Assembly (NCBI RefSeq): GCF_001661075.1
Contig: NZ_CP014870.1
Location: forward strand, 3,740,501 to 3,804,500
Origin: Pseudomonas silesiensis
GTDB lineage: Bacteria > Pseudomonadota > Gammaproteobacteria > Pseudomonadales > Pseudomonadaceae
Length of the DNA: 64,000 bases
Direction: 5' to 3'
In this document: positions 46,061-54,920 of the stretch, in pieces
Layout of the letters: each line of letters opens with the position of its first letter
How positions within the stretch are numbered: position 1 is the stretch's first letter
Translations under genes and position numbers: made by a program
The notes under the pieces: model-generated
What the model was told of the DNA's origin: nothing
What the model saw: the letters and a program-made list of their open reading frames with translations, nothing else
Database searches by the model: none

Positions 46061-47083
46061 ATGAATGCGATCAGCTTAATTGATAAACAGAAACTGGAAC
46101 TCATAGACTACAACTGCCTTGATATATTTCCTGCTGATGGTGTTGAAATCGACGTTGTATTATCAGGCATTTGTGGAACCGACCTGGCCGTGCTGGCAGG
46201 ACGGGAAGAGGGACAAACAGGTATTATTCGTGGTCACGAAGCAGTCGGCGTGATTGTCAACGTGGGGAAGGATGTCACACACCTGCGAGCAGGAATGCGG
46301 GTGGTGGTGGATCCCAACGAATATTGCGGATCTTGTGAGCCCTGCCGCTCAGCTAAAACGCATCTCTGTAAGGGTGGCGCAAATTCTGGCCTCGATATCG
46401 CCGGCATCAACAAGCACGGCGCTTTTGCTAAACGTTTTATTACTCGCGAACGTTTTGTTTACTGCTTGCCAGACGATATGAACTGGGAAACGGGCGTACT
46501 GATTGAACCGGTTGCCTGCATCCTGAACAATATTGACCAAGCGTCCATTCAGGCAGGAGAGCGGGTATTGCTTCTAGGTTCAGGCCCAATGAGCCTGGTC
46601 GCACAGTTAGTCCTGCGCGCAATGGGAGTGACTACACTTGCCACGGATCTGAACACCTACCGTATCGAATTCGGTCGCTCACTGGATTTGGATGTCATTC
46701 ATCCCGACGAGCTTGAATTACGGATGCATCATCAAAACAACGTAGATGCCGCAATAGACACCGTTGGTAATCAGATGGGCACTGCCATTCAATTTGTCCG
46801 CCGAGGCGGTAGAATCCTCCTCTTCGGATTTGATGGGAACTACCATTACCCGCTACCTGTAAAACATTTTCTCGTCAATGCCATCAGCATCATTGCTGCA
46901 GGGGAATACAATCAGCACTTTCCTCGCGCGCTACGCATGGCAGGCATGCTCCCTGAGCTTGGAAAACTGGTGACGCAGCGTTACGAATTAGAAGACTATT
47001 CGGCGGCATTCGACAGCCTGCTGAATGATCCGTCCGTCGCCACCATCAAAAGTGTTTTCACGCCAAACCCGAAGTACATATAA
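46061..47083 (+). CDS. Zinc-dependent medium-chain alcohol dehydrogenase
   Basis: 340 residues, MDR superfamily, nearest to sorbitol/threonine/galactitol-type dehydrogenases. SGICGTDLAVLAG (catalytic Zn Cys), RGHEAVGVIVNVG (His-Glu), DPNEYCGSCEPCRS...C (four structural-Zn Cys) and LLGSGPMSLVAQL (NAD site) are intact. Probably oxidises or reduces a polyol or sugar alcohol. First gene of a tight four-gene cluster. Base composition and codon use are unlike the neighbouring Pseudomonas genes, arguing for recent transfer. Real substrate unknown. Confidence 0.85.
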   Translation: MNAISLIDKQKLELIDYNCLDIFPADGVEIDVVLSGICGTDLAVLAGREEGQTGIIRGHEAVGVIVNVGKDVTHLRAGMRVVVDPNEYCGSCEPCRSAKTHLCKGGANSGLDIAGINKHGAFAKRFITRERFVYCLPDDMNWETGVLIEPVACILNNIDQASIQAGERVLLLGSGPMSLVAQLVLRAMGVTTLATDLNTYRIEFGRSLDLDVIHPDELELRMHHQNNVDAAIDTVGNQMGTAIQFVRRGGRILLFGFDGNYHYPLPVKHFLVNAISIIAAGEYNQHFPRALRMAGMLPELGKLVTQRYELEDYSAAFDSLLNDPSVATIKSVFTPNPKYI

Positions 47084-47118
47084 ACCCTAATCACCTATAG
47101 ACAATGAATGGACTCATT

Positions 47119-47793
47119 ATGAAAGTTACTGTATTCAGCCAGATTTCGATTGATGGAAAATTAACACTGGGCAATGGAGCCTCCAGCAAACCTCTATTTC
47201 AGCGTTTCAACGATGAAGATATGCGCTTCATCCATAAATTTCGCGGTGAGGTAGATGCCATCATGGTCGGCCGCAACACGATTGTCACCGATGACCCACA
47301 ATTGACGAATCGTTATGAGACCGGGCGCAATCCTGTACGCATCATTCCTACAACATCGCTGGACTTCCCCGTCTCTGCCAAAATCTTGAGTTCTCCAGGG
47401 GAAACCATTATCGCGACCACAGAACAGGCTCGTGATCACCAAATGGTGGAACTGATCCGCTCGCAGGGGAAGGAAGTGCTTTTTGCCGGCGCAACGCACG
47501 TTGACTTCAACATGCTTTTTCCACTACTGGAAGCGCGCGGAATAAAACACATAATGGTAGAAGGCGGCGGCCAGTTAAACTGGCAGGTATTCAATCTCGA
47601 TCTGGTTGATGAAATTATCCTCATGCAATTGCCCATCATCATTGGCGGCTCAGAGACGACCACGCTCATTGATGGAGAGGGATATCGAGATATTTCAATG
47701 ACCAAATCATTCAAGCTACATGCCTTTGAGGCACGCACCAATTACAATTTATTGCACTTCAAGCGCGAACATGACCGTCAGAGCACGTATTAA
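47119..47793 (+). CDS. RibD C-terminal-type (dihydrofolate-reductase-like) reductase
   Basis: 224 residues from the ATG at 47119 (MKVTVFSQISIDGKLT); an ATG five codons earlier is possible, neither with a strong ribosome binding site. SIDGKLTLG, VDAIMVGRNTIVTDDPQL, and KHIMVEGGGQLNW are the NADPH and substrate motifs of the riboflavin-type pyrimidine reductase domain, without the RibD deaminase. Such free-standing reductases reduce a ribosylamino-pyrimidine 5'-phosphate or related sugar. Its stop TAA shares the A of the next start, coupling it to the HAD phosphatase. Low-GC like its neighbours. Confidence 0.85.
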   Translation: MKVTVFSQISIDGKLTLGNGASSKPLFQRFNDEDMRFIHKFRGEVDAIMVGRNTIVTDDPQLTNRYETGRNPVRIIPTTSLDFPVSAKILSSPGETIIATTEQARDHQMVELIRSQGKEVLFAGATHVDFNMLFPLLEARGIKHIMVEGGGQLNWQVFNLDLVDEIILMQLPIIIGGSETTTLIDGEGYRDISMTKSFKLHAFEARTNYNLLHFKREHDRQSTY

Positions 47794-48455
47794 TGCTAGC
47801 AATTAAAGCAGTCATCTTCGATATGGATGGAGTTCTGATTGACAGTGAACCTCTCTATATGGAGCAGGAAAGGCATTCTTGCGCACGTCACGGCGTACTG
47901 CTTGACAAGACAAAACTGTCACGTTTTGTGGGAACCACGCAACGTTATATGTGGAGCGCCATTAAAAATGAATATGGACTCACCGAGCCCCTGAATTGTC
48001 TTATGGCACAGCATCAACGGCAGGTGATTCATGCGATGTCTTCCGAATCACTTTCACCTATGCCTGGCACACAAACACTCATCACCACATTAAAACAGGC
48101 CGGAATATCCTGTGCAGTCGCATCGTCGTCGCCCAGCGAGCTCGTTGAGGTGATTTTGCATGGAACGAAGCTGCGTCGATTTTTTAATGACGTCATCTGT
48201 GGTGATGATGTTACACAGAGCAAGCCTGACCCTGAAATTTTTCTCTTGGCAGCTAAGCGACTAGGTATCGCTCCCGGCTCGTGTCTGGTGATTGAGGATT
48301 CAACACATGGTATTTCCGCTGCAAAGGCGGCCAATATGTTTTGTATCGGTCTGCTTAACCCCAACTCAGGACAGCAGGATCTGAGCGCGGCGGATCTTTG
48401 CGTTCACAATCATGATGAAATCAGGCAGTGGCTAATGAAAAATAAACAACTATGA
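47793..48455 (+). CDS. HAD-IA phosphatase, beta-phosphoglucomutase-like
   Basis: 220 residues. Motif I FDMDGVLIDSEPLY, motif II VASSSPSEL, motif III KPDPEIFLLAAKRLG and motif IV IEDSTHGISAAKAA are complete, with a helical C1 cap (residues ~20-85). It acts on a sugar phosphate: either a mutase or a phosphatase, most likely the latter beside a RibD-type reductase. Coupled to both neighbours by overlapping start/stop codons. Confidence 0.88.
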   Translation: MLAIKAVIFDMDGVLIDSEPLYMEQERHSCARHGVLLDKTKLSRFVGTTQRYMWSAIKNEYGLTEPLNCLMAQHQRQVIHAMSSESLSPMPGTQTLITTLKQAGISCAVASSSPSELVEVILHGTKLRRFFNDVICGDDVTQSKPDPEIFLLAAKRLGIAPGSCLVIEDSTHGISAAKAANMFCIGLLNPNSGQQDLSAADLCVHNHDEIRQWLMKNKQL

Positions 48456-49054
48456 AAAAATTCGACACATCGGAATTAATCTGGATTAATCCCCCTGAAC
48501 ACTCATCCATTACCGATCAAGAAATCGTGATTAATACCTCGCCGGATACTGACTTCTGGCGAGGAACCTATTATGGCCTTGAGTACGACAATGCGCCCGG
48601 CATTGTTCTTGCCAGCGACGAACGATTCTGGACGATCAAAGCCAAGGTAGCTTTTAATTCAAAGGTTCACTTTGATCAGTGCGGCCTGTTTATTTATCAG
48701 GATGAAAACCATTGGATGAAAAGCGGCATTGAATATCAGAGCAATTGCTATCAGCAGCTTTTTTCTGTTGTGACAAATAACGGTTTTTCTGATTGGTCCA
48801 TGACAAATCTTGATCGGGTGACACAAACAATGTATTACCGATTGAGCCGTAGGGGCAGCGACTTTTTGCTTGAGAATTCCGCTGATGGATTACATTTTAG
48901 CATGATGCGTATGTTCCATATGTTTCATGCACAAGACTGTGTTCGGTTCGGATTCTTCGCCAGCAGCCCAGGCGACTCCTCGTTTGCCGCGCGCTTTTCG
49001 GAGATTGAATGGACGGAATGCCTCTGGAAAGAGCACGGCGCATCTCGTTTCTGA
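48452..49054 (+). CDS. DUF1349 (concanavalin-like) protein
   Basis: 200 residues. FWRGTYYGLEYDNAP, AKVAFNSKVHFDQCGLFIYQ, WMKSGIEYQ and CVRFGFFASSPG fit the DUF1349 jelly-roll family (YesU/Ree1-like), often beside sugar-handling genes. No signal peptide, so it is cytoplasmic. It overlaps the HAD gene by four bases (ATGA), so it is an integral part of the cluster. Function unknown; carbohydrate binding or an isomerase-type role are possible. Confidence 0.8.
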   Translation: MKKFDTSELIWINPPEHSSITDQEIVINTSPDTDFWRGTYYGLEYDNAPGIVLASDERFWTIKAKVAFNSKVHFDQCGLFIYQDENHWMKSGIEYQSNCYQQLFSVVTNNGFSDWSMTNLDRVTQTMYYRLSRRGSDFLLENSADGLHFSMMRMFHMFHAQDCVRFGFFASSPGDSSFAARFSEIEWTECLWKEHGASRF

Positions 49055-49199
49055 GAGTCTCATGAATAACGATGATTTCGCTCAATCGGAAACGCCACGA
49101 GCGTTGTGCTCGATATGCCGCCTGGGTGTGCCTGGTCATAGTAAAATCAAGCTGATGCCGCCGGGATCTCAGGCAATCAACAGGTAAAAAGGCCCGTGT

Positions 49200-49898
49200 T
49201 TATCTCGCTTGGGGCTGAGCAGTATTCTCAGTCCTGAGCGCTTTTCGCAGCCACTTTGCCCGTTCCGACAGCCGCCGCTGCCAGTCGTCAGCCAAGCCAT
49301 GAGTCGCCGCCAGCGCCAGCAGATCATCGATTATCGGCCGATGCGACAACTGCACCTTCCAGAACTCGTCGATGGAAAAGCGCTCGGAGTGCCGATCCAG
49401 CAGCTCAATCCTGTCCCCCGCTTCAATGAATCCCGGCTGGATGACCCGATAATACCAACCGGTGATCCGCTCTTTGGCGACGTACATCGACATCCGCTCG
49501 GCATCAAAGCGGTGATTGATTTTCCAGCACGGACTGCGCGGCTGAGAGACCTGTAACACCGCACTGCCCATCTGGAACACATCGCCGATATGCACGTTGT
49601 GTTCAGAGAGCAGGCGTGCTGACACATTCTCCCCCAGACTGCCGGGAATCAGCTCCGGGGCACTGTGCGCGAACACTTGCGCCAATTGTTCATAGTGCTG
49701 CGCCGCATACTGATGCACCGCCTTTTCCGGCCCACCATGCACCCGGGTATCGCCGTGTTGGTCACCGACAATCCCGTTCAGCTCCACGCGAGCCGGGCCT
49801 GAAACTCTCCGTTTGAAAATGCCCGTGCATTGCCCCTCGGGTTTCAACACCCCAAGGCCGCCAGCAAAGACATGGTCAATGTTTGAAGTCAGTGTCAT
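49200..49898 (-). CDS. MOSC-domain protein, YiiM-like
   Basis: 232 residues. MOSC core with GDQHGDTRVHGGPEKAVHQY and LGENVSA, the conserved cysteine in SQPRSPCWKIN, and a YiiM-type C-terminal helical extension (3-alpha domain, ~175-225). YiiM relatives use molybdenum cofactor to reduce N-hydroxylated bases. It diverges from the LysR gene at 50014 with a perfect operator between them, so that regulator probably controls it. Confidence 0.85.
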   Translation of the reverse strand: MTLTSNIDHVFAGGLGVLKPEGQCTGIFKRRVSGPARVELNGIVGDQHGDTRVHGGPEKAVHQYAAQHYEQLAQVFAHSAPELIPGSLGENVSARLLSEHNVHIGDVFQMGSAVLQVSQPRSPCWKINHRFDAERMSMYVAKERITGWYYRVIQPGFIEAGDRIELLDRHSERFSIDEFWKVQLSHRPIIDDLLALAATHGLADDWQRRLSERAKWLRKALRTENTAQPQAR

Positions 49899-49972
49899 CG
49901 TTCACAACCGCGCTTTCAGTCCTGTTTTGTTCACTTTACTAATCGCCGACAAAGCCAGTAAAATGATGGCTC

Positions 49973-49989
49973 GTGATGCAATCCATCAC
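49973..49989. promoter_or_regulatory. LysR operator between MOSC and LysR genes
   Basis: GTGATG-CAATC-CATCAC is a perfect 6-5-6 inverted repeat (fits T-N11-A) in the divergent promoter, preceded by gtaaaatgatgg at 49958. Confidence 0.65.
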
Positions 49990-50013
49990 TTTTTATGATA
50001 GGTGACCATGATC

Positions 50014-50901
50014 ATGGAAATGCGCCAGCTGAAGATTTTCTGCGCGGTGGCCGAGTTGGGCAGTTTCACCGCTGCAGCGGTCCACGTGAACACCGTGCAG
50101 TCCAATGTCACCATGCGGGTGAAGGAGCTGGAAGCCGAGCTCAACCGCGATCTGTTCATCCGCAAGAAGTCCGGGGTCGTGTTGACCTCGGCGGGCGAAA
50201 CCTTCCTCGGTTACGCACGGCGTATCCTGCAACTCACGGAAGAGAGCCGCAGCGCCTTGATGGACACCGGCAGCCCGACAGGTTTGCTGCGGTTGGGCTC
50301 GATGGAAACCACGGCCGCGATTCGCTTGCCCCAGGTGCTGACCAAGTACCGCGAAAAATTTCCCGACGTGCAGCTGTCGCTCCTCACCGGTACCACGGTC
50401 GAGCTGATCAAGGCGATTGAAGCGCATCGACTCGACGGCGCCTTCGTTGGCGGGTTTCACCAGAATTCGGCGCTGGCGCAGGAAGAGGTTTTCCAGGAAG
50501 AACTGGTGCTGGTCAGCAGCAATCATTTCGAATCGCTGGCCGCGCTCATCGATAAAATGCCCCAGCAAACCGTGCTCGTATTCCGCACGGGCTGCTTCTA
50601 TCGCTCGACCCTGGAAAACTGGTTCTACCAGGTCGGGCTGGTGCCTAACCAGATCATGGAACTGGGCACGCTCGACGGTATCCTGTCCTGCGTCGCCGCG
50701 GGCATGGGCGTGACCTTGCTGCCCAAGGCCATCGCCGAGAACTGCAGTGTGCGCCACGGCATTCGCTGCCATGCATTACCGCCGGAGTTTGCCAAGGTTT
50801 CAACGGTGTTCATCCGCAGGAACGATTCGATGATCACCTCGGCCATGAGTGCGTTCGTTGGGATGGCACAGGAACAGATTGCCCGGCCGGCTAGCTTGTA
50901 G
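50014..50901 (+). CDS. LysR-family regulator (first of two paralogues)
   Basis: About 295 residues. The ATG at 50014 (MEMRQLKIFCAVAELG) is chosen because it aligns with the paralogue at 54921 and both have ATAGGTGA just upstream; a GTG at 50002 is the longest option. HTH VHVNTVQSNVTMRVKELEAEL and effector domain with GLLRLGSMETTAAIRLPQVL. Its DNA-recognition stretch NTVQSNV is identical in the paralogue, suggesting overlapping operators. Divergent from the MOSC gene. Confidence 0.87.
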   Translation: MEMRQLKIFCAVAELGSFTAAAVHVNTVQSNVTMRVKELEAELNRDLFIRKKSGVVLTSAGETFLGYARRILQLTEESRSALMDTGSPTGLLRLGSMETTAAIRLPQVLTKYREKFPDVQLSLLTGTTVELIKAIEAHRLDGAFVGGFHQNSALAQEEVFQEELVLVSSNHFESLAALIDKMPQQTVLVFRTGCFYRSTLENWFYQVGLVPNQIMELGTLDGILSCVAAGMGVTLLPKAIAENCSVRHGIRCHALPPEFAKVSTVFIRRNDSMITSAMSAFVGMAQEQIARPASL

Positions 50902-50940
50902 ATCCGCCCCCAAAGCGGTTCGGTGAACGCACGCGGTCCC

Positions 50941-51054
50941 TGTAGGAGCGAGCTTGCTCCGGGCGGCGTTCCGACGAAGAACCTGAGTGCGACGCGTTTA
51001 TTCAGGAAGAACGCGTTATCGTTCACGTCCATCGCGAGCAAGCTCGCTCCTACA
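50941..51054. repeat. REP doublet, chimeric left arm
   Basis: Left arm changes after gcgagcttgctcc into gggcggcgttccgac, right arm is canonical. The minus-strand gene at 51050 takes its stop codon from the right arm. Confidence 0.85.
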
Positions 51055-52054
51055 TAACGATCCTGCCTTGAGCGGCATAGTCGATGGCACCGCCCTCTCC
51101 GGCTTGCGGCCGGATTGTGGTCAGTGGCAACCCCAACGCAAGTTCAGCCATGCGCTGCGCAGCCGGCACGACACTGTGGATTTTCCCCACCCCCTGACCC
51201 GCGTACAGCGACAGCTTCCTGGCCATGCGCGGCTTGTCGATCGCCCGGGCGCCGCCGCCGATGAAACGCAGCAGGTTCCACTTGTCCCGATTGGGAATCA
51301 CCCGATGCGGCGTGCCATAGGTCCAGCCGAAGGAATAGCCCGTGCGGTACTCGGTGTCGTCCGTGGTCGCCTCAACGATTTTCTGCTTGTACAGCGGGTG
51401 CGCATTCGATTCGTCCGTGGCGATGAATGCCGTGCCCACCAACACCCCTGACGCACCCAGGGACATTACTGCGCGGACATCGTCGCGGGTGGTGATGCCG
51501 CCAGCCGCCAGGACCGGACGCCCCTGGGCGACGGCAATGATCGAAGGCAACAACGGCATGATACCGATCGTGCCGCGATTCAGGTGACCGCCACTTTCAC
51601 TGCCTTGCGCGACGATAATGTCGGCCCCCTGGGCGATGGCCTGTTTTGCGAGCGCCACCGAGCCCACTTGCACCATGACCACCAGCCCGGCGTCTTTCGC
51701 CCGGGGAATCATGTCGGCGCAATACGCTTCGGCATAAAACAGTGACAGCAGCCGCGGTTTTTCCTTGAGCACCACCTGAAATTGCGCTTCGAATACATCC
51801 GGCCCGCCGAACTGCGGCACCAGATTCACACCAAAGGGCTGATCGGTCAGCGCACGGGTTTCCTGCAGCCATCGACGCAAGGCCAACGGCGGCAAACGCA
51901 AGCCACCCATGACCCCCATCCCCCCGGCGTTGGCGACTGCCGCCACCAGTGCCGGGCCGGAAATAGCCGCCATGCCGCCGAGAAAGATCGGGTACTTGAC
52001 GCCGCACAGGCGGGTGATGGCATTACCCGCAAAATCGAATTTGCCTTCATTCAT
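51050..52054 (-). CDS. Nitronate monooxygenase/2-nitropropane dioxygenase-like flavoenzyme
   Basis: 334 residues. FMN barrel with YPIFLGGMAAISGPALVAAV, NAGGMGVMGGL, VAQGSESGGHLNRG (catalytic His), VLAAGGITTRDDVRAV and GTAFIATDES. More FabK/class II-like than the homologue at 44297. Its TAG stop is formed by the REP repeat. It leads the 3' end of an operon-like series (DUF485, ActP, cytochrome b561, this gene). With a carboxylate symporter beside it, a nitro-carboxylate such as 3-nitropropionate is a plausible substrate (inference). Confidence 0.85.
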   Translation of the reverse strand: MNEGKFDFAGNAITRLCGVKYPIFLGGMAAISGPALVAAVANAGGMGVMGGLRLPPLALRRWLQETRALTDQPFGVNLVPQFGGPDVFEAQFQVVLKEKPRLLSLFYAEAYCADMIPRAKDAGLVVMVQVGSVALAKQAIAQGADIIVAQGSESGGHLNRGTIGIMPLLPSIIAVAQGRPVLAAGGITTRDDVRAVMSLGASGVLVGTAFIATDESNAHPLYKQKIVEATTDDTEYRTGYSFGWTYGTPHRVIPNRDKWNLLRFIGGGARAIDKPRMARKLSLYAGQGVGKIHSVVPAAQRMAELALGLPLTTIRPQAGEGGAIDYAAQGRIVM

Positions 52055-52057
52055 TGC

Positions 52058-52612
52058 TCACAACTCCACATGTTTTCCAAGCATCCGCTTGAGCGAGTCG
52101 TTCTTCAGGAGAAAGTGGTTCTTGACCGCGCCGAAGCTGTGCAGAGCCAGGCCGACGAGGAACAACGAGGCACCGATATCAAACAGCACATCGACGATCT
52201 GTTTCAGCGTCTGGCTGGCAGGCAACAGCGCTGGAATCGAAAAACCCCAGGGCAGATCCGTGGCTTCTCCGGCGGTAGATCTTGAAGCCCAGACCGCGAT
52301 CGGCAGCAGCACCATCGCCAGGGCGAGCGCCACCGCCACGGAACGGCTGATGATCACCTCAATCGGATTAGGTGTGCCCACAGGCAGAGGATGGTAAGCC
52401 GTGATCCTGGCCCAAAACCTGTAGATTGATACCAGGAACAGGACCAGGCCAATCAGGTTTTGCAACCTGGCGAACTCCATCTGCGCAGCCTGATCGGTGG
52501 CGTGGGCGATAAAACCCTGCAGGCAGAGGATCGACAGCAGCGAAAACGCCACGACCCAATGCAGCGCAACAGTGATGGGTGAGAATCTCAGGCCATTGTC
52601 TCGTAATTGCAT
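52058..52612 (-). CDS. Cytochrome b561-type membrane protein
   Basis: 184 residues, four membrane helices. VALHWVVAF (heme His) and VGLALHSFGAVKNHFLLK (heme His pair and loop) match prokaryotic cytochrome b561 (CybB), a quinol-linked diheme protein able to oxidise superoxide. Four bases separate it from the flavoenzyme gene, so a shared electron or superoxide-handling role is likely. Confidence 0.85.
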   Translation of the reverse strand: MQLRDNGLRFSPITVALHWVVAFSLLSILCLQGFIAHATDQAAQMEFARLQNLIGLVLFLVSIYRFWARITAYHPLPVGTPNPIEVIISRSVAVALALAMVLLPIAVWASRSTAGEATDLPWGFSIPALLPASQTLKQIVDVLFDIGASLFLVGLALHSFGAVKNHFLLKNDSLKRMLGKHVEL

Positions 52613-52663
52613 GGCTGACTCCTTTTTTCAGGACATGGAAAGGACCGGGCTACCCGATGCGCT

Positions 52664-54337
52664 CTAATGGCTGACAGCCTGGGATGCGCCAAGCCCGGTC
52701 TGGGCACGGATCAACTGATCATCGAAACGCGCGCGTTCAAGCGTGGCCGCGCTGCTGCGATCGGTGACCGAGCCCAGCCAGGTGAACAGGAAAGCCACGT
52801 TCATCGAGATGATGGCCGGGTAGTCATAAGGGAAGATCGCGTCGGCGTTGCCCAGCACCTTGACCCACACCGCGGGCGAGAGAATGACCAGGCTGACGGC
52901 GCTGATCAGGCCGGCAATGCCACCGATCAACGCACCTCGGGTGGTCAGCCCTTTCCAGTACATCGAAAGCACCAGGATCGGAAAATTGACCGAGGCCGCC
53001 ACGCCGAACGTGAGCGCCACCAGGAAGGCGATGTTCTGGTCCTTGAACAAGATGCCCAGCACCACCGCGACGATGCCGATGCCCACCGAAGCGATGCGCG
53101 ACACCCGCCGCTCGTCCTTGGCATCGGCCCGATCTTTCTTGAAGACCATCACATAAAGATCATGGGAAATCGCCGAGGTGCCCGCCATGGTCAGTCCGGA
53201 CACCACGGCCAGGATCGTGGCAAACGCGACGGCGGAAATGAAGCCGAGCAGGAAGTCTCCTCCCACGGCCTTGGCCAGGTGCATCACCGGCATGTTGCCG
53301 CCGCCGATGAGCTTGCCACCCACAATGCCGGACTCGTAAAAAGCCGGGTCCTGCCCGACGATCACGATCGCGGCCAGCCCCAGCACGCCAACGATCAGGT
53401 AGAAAAAGCCGATGAAACCGGTGGCGACAAATACCGATTTACGCGCCTGTTTGGCGTCCGCCACGGTAAAGAAGCGCATCAGGATATGCGGCAATCCCGC
53501 GGTGCCAAACACCAGGCCCAGCGCCAGCGAGATCAGCGATAGCGGGTCGGCCACCAGCTTGCTGGGCAGCAGTATCCGTTCGCCGTCGTGGTGCGCGGCC
53601 ACCGCTTTCTCGAACAACAGTTCGAAGGAAAAGCCGAACTTGCTCAACGCCAGGAACGCCAGCAAGGTGCCGCCCACCAGCAGCAACCCGGCCTTGATGA
53701 TCTGCACCCAGGTGGTGGCGACCATGCCGCCAAAGGTGACGTAGACCGCCATCAACAGACCGACCGCAATCACCGCATAGTTATAAGGCAGACCGAACAG
53801 CAACTGGATCAACTGCCCCGCCCCCACCATCTGCACCACCAGGTAAAAGCACACCACGGTCAATGAGCCGAAGGCGGTCAGGGTTCGAATCCGGTTTTGA
53901 TCGAGCCGAAACGAGGCAATGTCCGAAATGGTGATGCGCCCCAGGTTCCTGATGCGCTCGGCAAACAGGAACAACAGCAACGGCCAGGCGACAAAGAAGC
54001 TGATCGAATACAGCACGCCATCGAAACCGTTGAAGAAAATCATGCTGGTGACACCCAGCAGCGCCGCGGCCGACATGTAGTCGCCGGCCAGTGCCAGGCC
54101 GTTCTGGAAGCCGGTGATGCCACCCCCGGCAGTGTAGAAATCCTCCATGGATTTGGTCTTGGACGCGGCCCACCAGGTAATGCCCAACGTCGTCACCACG
54201 AAGATCAGAAACATCGAGATCGCGGTAATGTTCAAGGGCTGTTTTTCGACGTGCTGCAACACGTCGGCGGCCACGGCACCTGTGGCGGTCGTGCCCAGGA
54301 GTGCAGGAACAATGAGGTATTGAACTAGCGGTTTCAT
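52664..54337 (-). CDS. actP: Cation/acetate-type symporter of the SSS family
   Basis: 557 residues with a signal-like first segment and about 13 membrane helices. [29 protein letters not shown] and [15 protein letters not shown] (read in parts) are diagnostic of ActP. Imports acetate and other short monocarboxylates with Na+ or H+. It overlaps the DUF485 gene by four bases, the usual yjcH-actP pair. The following genes suggest the real cargo here may be another small acid. Confidence 0.88.
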   Translation of the reverse strand: MKPLVQYLIVPALLGTTATGAVAADVLQHVEKQPLNITAISMFLIFVVTTLGITWWAASKTKSMEDFYTAGGGITGFQNGLALAGDYMSAAALLGVTSMIFFNGFDGVLYSISFFVAWPLLLFLFAERIRNLGRITISDIASFRLDQNRIRTLTAFGSLTVVCFYLVVQMVGAGQLIQLLFGLPYNYAVIAVGLLMAVYVTFGGMVATTWVQIIKAGLLLVGGTLLAFLALSKFGFSFELLFEKAVAAHHDGERILLPSKLVADPLSLISLALGLVFGTAGLPHILMRFFTVADAKQARKSVFVATGFIGFFYLIVGVLGLAAIVIVGQDPAFYESGIVGGKLIGGGNMPVMHLAKAVGGDFLLGFISAVAFATILAVVSGLTMAGTSAISHDLYVMVFKKDRADAKDERRVSRIASVGIGIVAVVLGILFKDQNIAFLVALTFGVAASVNFPILVLSMYWKGLTTRGALIGGIAGLISAVSLVILSPAVWVKVLGNADAIFPYDYPAIISMNVAFLFTWLGSVTDRSSAATLERARFDDQLIRAQTGLGASQAVSH

Positions 54338-54648
54338 ACCACTGCCCCCGCGCGGATTTCCGCGGTCAGTTCATCGAACTCGCCATTGGCACGCAGGATG
54401 TACACGCCGGTAAACAGCCAGGCGCCGATAATGAACGCGACACCCAGCGGCCAACCGATAGTGATCGTGCTCGTGGTGGAAAGCTTCGTCGCCAGCAACT
54501 GGGGGGCAAACGCGGCGACGAGGATAAACGTGAAGTAAGGCACAAGGGTTGCAGCGGTCAGGCAAGCGACGAATCTTCGCTGCCGTGAAACCAAATCCTT
54601 GTACCGGGGATGGTTGCGAATTCTGGCTGATTCAGATGCGTGATTCAC
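54334..54648 (-). CDS. DUF485 membrane protein (YjcH-like)
   Basis: About 104 residues; the GTG at 54648 has GGAG 7 bases upstream, giving [20 protein letters not shown], a standard YjcH start; the longer frame adds 32 non-family residues. Two membrane helices ([34 protein letters not shown]). Partner of ActP, coupled by overlap. Confidence 0.88.
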   Translation of the reverse strand: MNHASESARIRNHPRYKDLVSRQRRFVACLTAATLVPYFTFILVAAFAPQLLATKLSTTSTITIGWPLGVAFIIGAWLFTGVYILRANGEFDELTAEIRAGAVV

Positions 54649-54766
54649 GTTGACTCCGTGGTGCAGTGGGAAATTATTGTTGTTCCACAGCCTCGGATCC
54701 GAAGACTCGATCCGCCACCGACTGCGGTTTGTTTGCCAGATCAACCTATGCCTGGCACAAGATCAT

Positions 54767-54797
54767 GTAAAACGATGATTAATGATGCTTATGATCT
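54767..54797. promoter_or_regulatory. LysR-type box before DUF485/ActP and LysR genes
   Basis: GTAAAACGATGATTAATGAT, then TGATG-CTTAT-GATCT (54783-54797), an imperfect version of the box at 45563. It lies between the divergent LysR (54921) and the actP operon. Confidence 0.55.
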
Positions 54798-54920
54798 GTT
54801 CTGATGAACCTAAAGCCCTTGGATCGCCCCGTTTTGCTTGCCTTTGCCCATCAGGAAATCTAATCTCTGAAACTTGGTTGTTTCATATTTTGTAATCAGT
54901 TTTTGAGATAGGTGAGTTCG

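Noticed and set aside
49061..49187. 41-codon ORF after the DUF1349 gene (MNNDDFAQSETPRAL)
   Set aside because: No ribosome binding site or recognised family; too short to support.
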